Positions 46,144-56,450 of a DNA stretch of 64,000 nt are shown here, piece after piece. Position 1 is the first letter of the stretch, and each line of letters begins with the position of its first letter. Source of the stretch: Punctularia strigosozonata HHB-11173 SS5 (lineage: Eukaryota; Basidiomycota; Agaricomycetes; Corticiales; Punctulariaceae); contig NW_006767442.1 in the NCBI RefSeq assembly GCF_000264995.1, positions 1,329,314-1,393,313 of the forward strand, in the 5' to 3' direction. Both the position numbers and the translations under genes were made by a program. Under the pieces are notes generated by a model that saw only the letters and a program-made list of their open reading frames with translations, was not told the origin of the DNA and ran no database searches.

Positions 46144-48718
46144 CTAATAGACGTAGCGGAAGCTGAGATGAAGGCAATCACATCAGCACTGCGTAAGGCA
46201 TCATGAGGGCGTCCAAATATACACGCCACTTACTTTACGTTCTGGATGTCCGTCAAATCCGAGAAGGCCGTGTCGTTGATGTGCGGGAGGACCTCGGAGG
46301 CGGCCCCGGACCCCTCCTTCCCTTCCTCCGCCGCGAGGAGGTCGCGCCTCCTGTTCTCGCGCGAGAGGATGACGCGGAGGATGGCGTAGACGACGATCGT
46401 GAGGCAGTTGCAGACCAGGATGGAGCCGATGCCGAGGCGGTACTGTGTGATTATTAAGAGAAGAAAAGACGCGCGGTCAGTGCGGATTTTTTGTTGAAAG
46501 GGGATGGCGAAGCCCGTGTACCTCCGGTGCGTCTTGCGTGCGATAGAAGAACGGGCCTGGAGGAAAGAGATGTTAGGATCAAGGATCGGGGCGTGTGTGT
46601 TGACCTAGGCCTAGGTCGTCCCGCCTTAGTAGTGTGGCACTAACCGCTGATGTTGCCGATGCAAGCTCCGAACCAGATGGAGGCGCTCGTGATTTGCTGT
46701 GCGCGGGCGGTCCGAGTCGGTCAGGCCTCCGTGCGCATTCCGAGCTGGAAATGGCGAATGCGCACCTTTTTGGTCTGCCCTCCCGTGTTGGATGTGATCA
46801 GGCTCAAGCCGAGGACGAAGGTGGCCTGGTAGGATCCCGTGAGGTAGTAGCACACGAGCCGCGCGGCGGACGCGGTCTGGGGTAAGAGCAGGAATCCGAG
46901 GGAGCCGGCGATGGTGGGGAGCATGTAGGCCATGCAGACGAACGTCCGGCTGTTGCGCGGGAGCTTGTGGTTGACCAGAGCGGCTATATGGGGAGTCGAC
47001 GCCAATTGTGAGTTGTTCGCGGGAATGAGGGAACGAGCGAGCGACTCACCGGAACCGATCCAGAGCATGACGAGCACACCTTGCGGGATGCCGAGGAGGG
47101 TTGTCTGCAACTCGGAGAATCCAAGGCCTTTGATGATACTACAAATGCATCAGCACCGCGGAAGGCCCGAAACGAGCGCGACTACTGACAGTGTGCTGAA
47201 CTGTAGGCGCGAGCATCACGTTACACTTGGTTGGACAGGCAGGAAACAGAATGTACGCACGTTAGATATTCCTAGAATCAGCGAACGGTGTTGGCATGAT
47301 GCTACGATAGGGAGAGAGTCTCCTCACCTCCGTTCGGCACGTTTGACTTATGGCCGACCCATCATCAGCACGAACAAGGGCGGCGTAACACCAAGGAGGA
47401 TGCACGCACCACAAATCCCAAAAACATGAACAACCACTGTCCGGGCGCCATTCAAAAACTCCAATCCCTCCGAGAAAAGAACCGAGAGCAAAAAAGCGGG
47501 GCTCACCGTCTTCGGATCCCGTAAGAACGCCTCCCTCACCTGCTCCGCCTTGAACTCCTTCGTGTCCACCCCCGTCTGGTTCTTCCGCAGGCGCGCGACG
47601 GCCATGAGCCGCTGCTCGCGCGTGAGCCGGCGCGCCGTCGGCGGCGAGTCCGGGAGGACGAACCAGAGGAGGACGCCCCAGAGCGTGCACGCGGCGCCGA
47701 CGAGGAGGAACTCGTACCGCCAGCTCGCGAGCGTGCCGCCGCGGATGTGGCCGATGCCGTAGCCGATCAGCCCGCCGCCGGCGACGCCGAGCCCGTTCGC
47801 GGTGTACCAGGTCGCGATGCGGAGCGGCTGCTCGCGGCGGGTGTAGAAGGAGGTGGTGAGGAGCATGAACTGCGGCGCACACGGTTCGTTAGAATGAGCG
47901 CCGATGAGAGCGATGGGATGGGAGGCTGACCGCGGGATCGGCGATGGCTTCGAAAGCGCCGGAGAGCACGCGGAGGACGGCGAGCTGCACGAACGAGCGA
48001 CTTGCGGCCTGGCACCTATGATCACGCTCGGTCAGCGAAACCCGTTCCCTGCGAATAGGATGGGACCGGAGGGGACGTACATCAGGAGGAAGCCCCACAT
48101 GAAGATGTTGAGCGCGAGGTACTTTCCGCTCGGAGACTTGAGCATGAGCAGGTTGGACGGTATGGCCCACACCAGCCAGCCAAAGTAGAAGATGGACGAG
48201 AGCCAGCTGCGCGTCGCGTTGGGCTTTCGATACCGCGACGAGGATACGGAATAGCCGATCGAGATGGAGGATGGCTTTCTTACCTGTATTCCGTGCTTTT
48301 CAGGTGGAGATCGTCCTTGATGCCGAATATGGCCGCGTAGGATAGAGTGGTCTTGTCGACGTAGTAAAAGACGTAGCAGACCGAGAGGCTGTTGCAGCGA
48401 GTCAGGCCACACGTGCATATACGTGTGTTCGGTCGACGGGGACGCGTCGTACCAGGGGAGGACGAGCCAGTCGATCTTCCGGACCAGCTTGCGCTCTTCC
48501 GCGGGATCGATTGCCCCGTCTTCGCCGTACTTGCTCAACGCCTCCGCGTAGAAGTCGTCCAGGCGTTCCGTGTTCCAATTGCGAGCGCGGGATAACCAGG
48601 AGGTGCCGAGCAGCTTCTCGTCCGGGATCGGGGTGACGGGGGAGAACCGCTCCGTCTGCTCGATGTCGGATTTCAGGATGTCGTCGGAAACGATATGCGC
48701 GGGCGATGGGTCCGCCAT
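46144..48718 (-). CDS. ACS-family MFS permease, tandem copy 2
   Basis: Close paralogue of copy 1 in the same orientation and with the same exon layout. It starts at 48718 (MADPSPAHIVSDDILKSDIE), then NWNTERLDDFYAEALSKYGE and DPAEERKLVRKIDWLVLPW. Shared blocks include WLSSIFYFGWLVWAIPSNLL, LRVLSGAFEAIADPA, IATWYTANGLGVAGGGLIGY, LWFVLPDSPPTARRLTREQR, ELQTTLLGIPQGVLVMLW-like and GRLVCYYLTGSYQATFVLGL-like stretches. The end at 46144 keeps the spliced FRYVY-type tail. It is more GC-rich than copy 1. The cytosolic termini differ most, so regulation or trafficking may have diverged. Confidence 0.9.
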
Positions 48719-49518
48719 GGCTGCAGAGAACGTCGCGGAGGCCGTCAGGTTCGGGTTGGATTGCCCCGCGGCACTTATACACCTTCGGATACGAGGCTGC
48801 TGGGGCCCCGCAAAGAAGTCGAAGCCCGAGAGCCCGTGTCATATTAGCCAATTCTCATGGGAGATATCACCTCCCGCTGCTTCTGTGATTGGGTAGGTGG
48901 AAGTGCCCGGGCCGGGATTATCCAAGGAGGTAAGATCGACCTTTGAATCAATTGGGGCTCTGTACTCAATGGGTTGCGAACGATCTCTGCGACAAAGTGG
49001 CAAAGCGCACTGGTCCGAGCGACCCGCGTCGAGAGATCCAACGAGATCGTTGGTGATTGGTCTATGTGATAGAAAGCACATCTGTAGCAGGTACAGAGGA
49101 AGGGACGCGTCCCGTCCCCAGGTCGTTCCCAGGTCAGCTGGTCAGCTGGTCGAGGCATCCCCGGGCTCGGAGCCCGATTTCCGGACACTGGTTCAGCCCG
49201 GATAAGGCTGCAATTTGAATTTCGCGTTCCCAGCCCACGCACTCAACGTCAAGATCATCGACAAATAGCTGCTTGCGCAAATGGTGATAGGTGGAAAAGA
49301 TTGCGCTGTGGCGAGCGCTTACCCTGCGAAATACGTACATAAACGCCCAAAAGTTTAGCGCCCGCAGCGAGATCCGCGTCATCGAGCAACGCAGGGGTTG
49401 CATGCACGTTAGCCCGACACCGCCTTCTTGGGCAGATCCCGCCTGCAGGCAGCACATGCTCCGCAATACCATCACCAACGACGACGACGACGACGACCAG
49501 CCCGACGAGCCCTGAACC
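48719..49518. other. Divergent promoter region, permease copy 2 and Fab1-like kinase
   Basis: About 800 bp. The plus-strand frame 49291-49512 ends in TGA at 49513, in frame with and only 3 nt before the kinase ATG, and ends in a GAC-repeat (Asp) run. It may be a long upstream ORF. No FYVE-like exon is visible. Confidence 0.45.
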
Positions 49519-52500
49519 ATGAGCGCAGCAACAGACCTGGAGCGCAAGCCGCTCCCCGCCATCCCGGCCCCGCCGAGCAAGGTCCAGCGCACCACCGCGA
49601 CGCTCACGGTCGAGGCGACCGCACATCTGAGAAAGTTTATCACGCACGCCCTTCGCGAGCACGACCAGGTCTTATGGAGCGACGGCGGCGTGGGGGAGGA
49701 GGAGGAGGAGGAGGAGGAGGAGGGAGATGCGACGATGCTGCTCTGGGTGGACGCGCTCGAGGCCACGCTGAACGAGCTCAACGCGCGCATCGTGTCCGGT
49801 GGCTGGCTAGCCGGCGTGCGGCGCGCGCGGAATCTGCGCAAGGAGCGGCTGAGAAGGGAGAGGGACGAGTTCGTGCAGGTCGAGAAGGAGGACGGGGAGG
49901 GAGTCTCGGGGGCGGCGGACGAGAAGAGGGTCGCTGCCGGAGACGGCGCGCTGGACGAACGGGACGCCAAGCTGTCGGAGTCGCAGGCGGAGGAGGACCG
50001 GACGAGGCTGGCGCTCGAGCAGCTCGACGAACTGGTCTCGAGGCCGGTCGTGCCGACACCGACACCGACGCCGAAACATTTGCTGCTCACCGTGGCGCCG
50101 TACGCAGGCCAGAGCGTCGCGATACGCGGCGAGGACGACGATTTCCAGTTCATATCCTCCACCGTCGCTTGCAAGTTCACATCGGGCGCCTTCTCCCTAC
50201 CGGTCTCGTTCGACAGGTCCATTGACGCCACCACGGGCGGAGCGGTGCTATACGGCTTGCGCGAATGGGACGGTACGCTCGTGCCCTTGCATAACACGCG
50301 CCTCAGCTGTGCTCATACAGATCCACGAATACACAGTCGAGATGCCGCTCGATTCCGACTCCTGTCCGCGCATCGTCGGCGGCACCTTCACCTTCAAAGG
50401 CGCCAAGTCGCGCGCGCAACACGACGCCCTCCTCTCCGTCCTCCACCTCGCCACCTACACCCGCCTCGCCCTCCTCCTCGAACAGCACTTCCTCCGCGAC
50501 TCGCACGTTCCCCTCCGCTTCCCGCCCAAAGCGCCCTCGCCTCCTCCTCCCCTCCCTCCTCCCCGCCCCCTCACCCCGGCCGTCGGCGCCTCCCAGATCT
50601 CGCGCTCGTCCAGCGACAGCAAACGCGGCGCCAAACCGGGGGGTTCCTCCCGAAACCCGGGCGGGCTCTGGGGCTTCCTGAACAACATCAACAGGAAGAC
50701 GGAGGACCTCCGCCTGCGCGCCGTGCCCATGCTCAAGCGCAGCTCGGGTTCCTTGGACCTCCCGCGGGCGGGTACCTCGCCGGACATCGCGCTACCCCCT
50801 GCCTCCCCCGCCTCTCCCTCTTCCCCGCTCTCACCGACGCACCAACAACACCTCTCCTCCGCCCCTCCCCGCACGCGCACCTTTTCCTTTCTCGACGCCG
50901 CCCGCGCGCCCTTCGTCAGCGGCCCTCTCAAGCCCAAACCTCCCACTCCCAGCCCCGACAACACCACCAATCCCTCCTCCTCCTCCTCCTCCTCCTCCTC
51001 CTCAGACGACCGCCCGTTCTCCACCGCGCTCCGCGCCGTCCTCGCCACCTCCGACCTCCTCTCCACCTCCCCGGGCGTCCGCTTCCCCCCGCCGCTCCCC
51101 CTCGTCTCCCTCGCCGCCAAAGAGGAGGCGGCGGCGGAGAAGGACGCCACCATCTCCTCGGGCACGAAGCGGCTGCGCGGCGACGAGAAGGTCGCGCTCC
51201 ACTCGCTGCTCGGCTGGCGGCGCGAGGACCGGGGGAAGGGCATGGCCGGCACGCAGGGGTTCGTCAGGCACCAGGCGTTCTGCGCGCTCTATTCGGCGCA
51301 CGTACCCGGCGCGGCCGCGGCGAAGCCGTCCGCGAGCGGCTCGGAGCTGTCGAACGCGACGACCTCGTCCTCTTCTTCGTCGTCGTCCTCTGCGTTACCG
51401 GTTCCGTCGTCCGCGGTGGGATCGTCGTCGAATCTGTCGGCGTCGACGATATCGACGGGATCGGGCAAGTCGGCGAATAGGGACGAGGCGGCGGCGGCGG
51501 CGGCGGCGTGGGCGCAGTGCAGCGAGCGCCGGACGTGGGTGTCGTATTATTACTACGATAGACGCGCCGCCGCCGCGGAGGGAGGGGAGAAGGAGAAGGA
51601 GAAAGGGATGGGGATGGGGATGGGGATGGGGACGATGTCGCTCGGGGAGGCGATCGGCGAGTGGTGCGCGAGGGCGGAGGAGCGGTGCGAGCGGCCCGAG
51701 TGCGAGGTGCCGAAGGGCGGGCACGAGATGAGGTGGATACACGCCGGGGTGCGCATACACGCGCAGATCGAGAAGGACGACGAGGAGGCGGACAGGGACG
51801 GGGACGGGGAGAAGGACAAGGACAAGGACAGGGACAAGGACGAGGAGGCCGTGTGGATGTACGAGGCGTGTAAGGTGTGCGGGAAGAGGACGGAGCGGAC
51901 GAGGATGAGCGACGGGACGCAGTAGGTGTTTCCGAAAGAGTCCGAGTTCGCGGGCGCTGAGCTGACGACGGACTTACGCGGGGCAGTCTGATGGCGTTCG
52001 GAAAGTTCCTCGAGCTGCTGGTCTATTCGCCGGCGATATGCGCGCTCCACCCGCCTTTGTGCGAGCATACGACGCCGGCGTCCACCGCGACTTCACCTTC
52101 GGCTTCGGCTTCGACTTCGACTTTGGCCAACGCCGAAAACGTGGACCTGCCCCCGTCTCGACTCGACATCATCCGCCATTTCGCCTGTAAGGGCCGCACG
52201 GTGACTTTTTCGCTGTCGACGATCGACGACGTGTTCGAGATACGCGTGCCGCGGCTGCAGATCGTGCGCGGCGCGGGAGAGAAGCCTGAAGCGGACGGGA
52301 GGGCCGCGGAGGAGAGGGAGCGGGAACGGGACAAGGTCGGCGACGAGGCGAGGGGCGTGTTAAGGCAGGAAATCGGAGCCTGGTGGAAGGGGATGGCGGA
52401 GCAGATGGATATACTGGTCAGCCTTTTCTACGTCAGCATGGCAAGCGACCCTCTCTCAACGTTATTGTCTGTCGCATCTTCGCTGTAGGAGGATCAGATC

Positions 52501-55163
52501 AATACGGACAAGGCTGCGATGATGAAGACGCTGCCGCGCCTGCCTTCGGCTGCCGCCGTCGACGACACGGAGACAGAGACGGACGACACGCCGACCCCAA
52601 AACCGTCCACCATCCGCCTCCCCGACTCTCCACCCCCGAGCGCGCCCTCCCCGCTTGCCTCAGAACGATCCAGATCCAGATCCGCCAGCCCGTCGAAACC
52701 CCCGCCGCCCAACCCGAACAAACCGTTACCGAGCATCTCGCTAGCCATGCTCGGCAACCTCCGTCGCACCTTCCAGCGGACCGAGCAGGAGCTGTATCGG
52801 CAGCTCGCGGAGACGCCGAACGGGGCGCTGAACGATGTCCGGCGCGCGTTCGAAGCGGCGGCGCGCGGGGCTGCGAAACGGCTTGCGGTGTGGAAGGGCA
52901 AGCATATCCAGGGCCAGGGCGCGTCCACACCGCCGCCGATCTTGGAAGAACCTGCGTGGTGGGGCAAGTCGTATCACGCGGTTCCCGGCGGGAGCGTCAT
53001 AGTCCGAGAAGACGATTGGGGCAGCATCATCGCGTTCACCCTCAGGTCAGTTTCGCACACGTCGTGTTTCGCGGGATCTGGTGCTGATGTCGTACCGGTA
53101 ATCGTCAGTTCTCAGGATTACCTCCGCGAACTCGCCAATTTTTCCATCACCCGGAACAGCGTCGGAGCGTCGTCAGTACCAGCGACTCCCGCGACCCCGA
53201 CCGTCACCCGCCGGTCGTACTTCCCTACCGCGGGCCCGCTCAAGTTCCTTAGACCGTCCGAGCCGCAGCCTGACCCGGACGAGGACGGCGTGATCTGGCA
53301 CGAGTCCGAGGCATGCTCGGCCGTCATCAGCCGCAAGCAGCACCCGCGCGACCCGTCCTCGCTCCTGACGCTACAGCTGCGCAAGAAGACGTCGGAGAGC
53401 CAGATGGGCTCGGCCCTCCATAACCTCAGCGTCCTCCGGTCTCGCGTGGCCAGTGCCGGCGCGCATACCCCGCCGCCGTCGGCGTACGCGAAGCCGGCGG
53501 TGGAGGTCAGCTTCCAGGCGGCAGATGGGAGGGTGGTGCGAAGTGCGGAGCGCGATGAACCGGGGGAGACGGCGGGGAAGCTGCTGCACGAGCTCGAGGC
53601 GCTGCCTGATGGCACCGCGAAGAGCACCAGCTTGTTCTCTACGGGCGTGCCGAGCACCTCTGGGTTCTTCTCGACGAACATACGCCGCCACGGTTCGCCG
53701 TCTGTTCTGGCGTCTTCGACCACCCACTCGCGGTCGTCGACGGACGACGAGCGCGACAGCCAAGCGACTGTTGGCCCTCCGCCGCTGCCGCCCAAAGATG
53801 ACGATCCGCGTCAGCCCAAGCCCGACGAGACCGCCGCTACGACGACGCCCTCGTACGCGGCGACGATCACGAACGGCATCGCGCAAGCCATGAAGCTCGT
53901 CGCGAGCGCGCGGGACGCGCTCCGTCCCGAGGCCCCGCCGCCGCGTAACCACCACGGCCTGCTCTCCGCCGACTTTGCGTTCCAGGCGATCGACGACCGG
54001 CCGCACATCAAGTACGACTGGACGATCGGCAAGCGGCTCAAGTTCAGCTGCACGGTGTACTACGCCAAGCAGTTCGACGCGCTCAGACGCCGATGTGGGG
54101 TCGAGGACGTGTTCTTGAAGAGTATGGAGCGCAGCGCGAACTGGTCGGCTGAGGGCGGCAAGTCGAAGAGCAATTTTTGGAAGACGGCGGACGACCGGTT
54201 CATCATCAAGACGCTCGTCAACGCGTGGAACGTGGCCGACTTGTAAGTCATCTCTTGGTGTGATCCCCCGACGTCGATTTGCTGACTTTGAGTCTAGGCA
54301 AGTGCTGATAGACCTAGGGCCCTCTTACTTCCGCTACATGGAGAAGACGGCGAGCAAGGCCACCGTGCTCGCCAAGTTGCTGGGCTTTTACACTGTCGAG
54401 ATCCGCAACCTGGAGACAGGGGCTACGCAAGCGAAGGCTGACCTGCTAGTGATGGAGAACCTATTCTACGACCAGAAGATTGTCAAGACCTTTGATCTGA
54501 AGGGCATGCAGGGGCGCAGAGTGAAAGCTCGGAGCGAAGGCAACAAGACGCTCTTCGATGGCGAGTGGATTGAAGGTGCGTCCCTGAATGGCTCGAGGCC
54601 TCGCCACATGAGTGACTTCCGTTCAGGCCAGCAACGGGCTCTGACATTAGTTCACCCTCATTGCAAAGTCATCCTTCGCGAGGCGATCAAGAGTGACTGC
54701 GCGTTCCTCGCAGAGAGCAATATCATGGACTACTCGTATGTGCCGATCCCCGGTCCGTATGCACTGTGTCATCTGAACATCATCCGTCAAGTCTCCTGCT
54801 AGGTATCGATGCGGAGAGGAAGCAGATCGCTTGCGGGCTCGTCGATACGATCGGCAGCTACACCTTCGCAAAGACGCTGGAATACAAGGCCAAGCACGGT
54901 CTCGCTGTCGGGGCTGGACTGGCGACGGGCGGAGGCAAGGAGAAGGACAAGGAGAAAGAAGTGACTGTCATACCCCCGCAGGAGTATCAGGATCGATTCG
55001 TCAACGCTATGGATGGTGAGTCTCGATCATCAATCAGGCGGCCGTGATCTGATGGGCGATGATGCTTTCAGCGTATTTCCTGGCATGCCCGAATAAATGG
55101 GCCAGGCCGCTGGACGGGACCAAGGAGCTCACCGATCCATGGATGCTACCCAGCGTCATCTGA
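49519..55163 (+). CDS. Fab1/PIKfyve-type phosphoinositide kinase without FYVE domain
   Basis: Makes PtdIns(3,5)P2 from PtdIns3P in known Fab1 proteins, acting at endosomes and vacuoles. The start at 49519 (MSAATDLERKPLPAIPAPPS) lies after the divergent promoter, and no FYVE or DEP domain is encoded. A long low-complexity region (Glu, Ser and Pro runs, a GMGMGMG repeat) leads to the Fab1 cysteine-rich region: HQAFCALYSAHV, MSLGEAIGEWC, CERPECEVPKGGHEMRWIHA, ACKVCGKRTERTRMSDGT and MAFGKFLELLVYSP. The C-terminal kinase has GGKSKSNFWKTADDRFIIKT, FDLKGMQGRRV, SNIMDYSLLLGID and CGLVDTIGSYTFAKTLE, then PPQEYQDRFVNAMD, and ends at 55163. Lysine and aspartate residues of the active site are present. 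Confidence 0.88.
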
Positions 55164-55463
55164 TTTCTACTATCGAACATCTTCGAGTGCGCGGATCCAA
55201 AGACGACACGGATGTGCACACATAGTTTCCCCATTGTACAACGCAACACATCACGACCAACCATGTACTAGCACATAACGCTCTGTTGGAACCCCCCCTA
55301 AATGTACTGCTGTTATATGGGCATGTCGGTTTCGCTGGAACTCGGGAAGACACAATACATTGCATTAGTTAAGTACGATGCGCGGCGGCGGAATAAATGA
55401 CATTGGGAAAGGATGAGAGATGCGAAATCGACGAGATGGAAATTTTCGGCTGCGAGAGCGTCG
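55164..55463. other. Convergent 3' flanks
   Basis: About 300 bp between the kinase stop and the SUMO stop. Nothing further seen. Confidence 0.5.
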
Positions 55464-56028
55464 CTACGCCGATCCGCCAACCTCTGCAAGTGATCGTTAG
55501 TCCTGAAGCACGACAGGGAGGGTGTTATCGCATGCTTACGTTCCACCATGACATCGATCGTGTCTAAGGGCGGTTCGTCAGCAAAGTCGAAGCGGGTGAA
55601 ACATCGCGAACAGGTCAAGTACCGTTATCCTCCATATCCAAGGTCGCCGGCGTGTCGTCTTCGTTTATCCGGTTACCATCGTACAGAAATCTACACGAAA
55701 GGACCGCATGAGCTCTCGTTTCCGCGCATATAAAGCACGCAGAGGGCGTTTGACAAACCGAATGCTGCCGACGTCCTTGCCCACTTTGTTCGCGTACGCG
55801 CCCTGGAGCTTGCTCAGCTTCGTGTTACGTTTGATCTTGAAGAAGACTTCCTCGCCGGTCGACGTGACGACCTGTAGAGTGTTTCATCATCAGCGCCTGC
55901 GCCGGTGACTATGGTCCCCAACGTCGACCATGGACCGCGCTACGCACCTTGACGTTGATGGGAGCGTTGGGGTCCTCAGACTTCACCTCGGGCTGACTCT
56001 GGCTGGGGGGTGCTTCGGTGTCGGACAT
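55464..56028 (-). CDS. SUMO precursor (Smt3)
   Basis: Ubiquitin-like modifier of about 101 residues, conjugated to lysines by the E1-Ubc9 pathway, mainly in the nucleus. Five small exons were read by splice sites. MSDTEAPPSQSQPEVKSEDP leads to NAPINVK (56028 to about 55948). VVTSTGEEVFFKIKRNTKLS joins KLQGAYANKVGKDVGSIR. FLYDGNRINEDDTPATLDME joins DN, then DTIDVMVE, and the last exon gives QVGGSA with stop at 55464. The diglycine is followed by Ser-Ala, so an Ulp-type protease must remove two residues. The flexible N-tail contains VKSE, which fits the SUMO-acceptor pattern psi-K-x-E and may allow chain formation. Confidence 0.93.
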
Positions 56029-56450
56029 GGCGGAGAATACAAAGAGGGTGGTAACACGAGCAGATAGACGTGGTCTGGTTCAGAAACGCAAGAGAGACGC
56101 GACCGACAGCCTGCCGTTCGCAAACAGCAAAAGCGTAGTGGGGCTGAAACCGGTGGCGCGCGCCACCAGATTGTGCATTATTGGCAGTCACGAGATCAGG
56201 ACTGCCGAGAGTCGGACGGCGACAGCAGAGGTAGAGGGAACTACGGATGGCGATCTTCAAGTGATCATTATATCTGGAGCTACGAGCTACAGTACAGTAG
56301 TTTGTAGATAGGAGTCCGACACTATGAGAGAGATCCGTAATGTAAGACAACGCCGCCAACGCAAGATGAAAGAATGAACGAAGATCATGGAATCGAATCA
56401 AATACAGGGCATGTTGCGCAGACAATAGTCACGCCGAACAGCATCGACGT
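56029..56450. other. SUMO promoter and 3' flank of the next gene
   Basis: About 420 bp, with no supported exon or repeat. Confidence 0.45.

Noticed and set aside
49134-50297. 387-codon minus-strand open frame rich in Ser
   Set aside because: Antisense shadow of GC-rich, low-complexity exons of the Fab1-like kinase; no domain.
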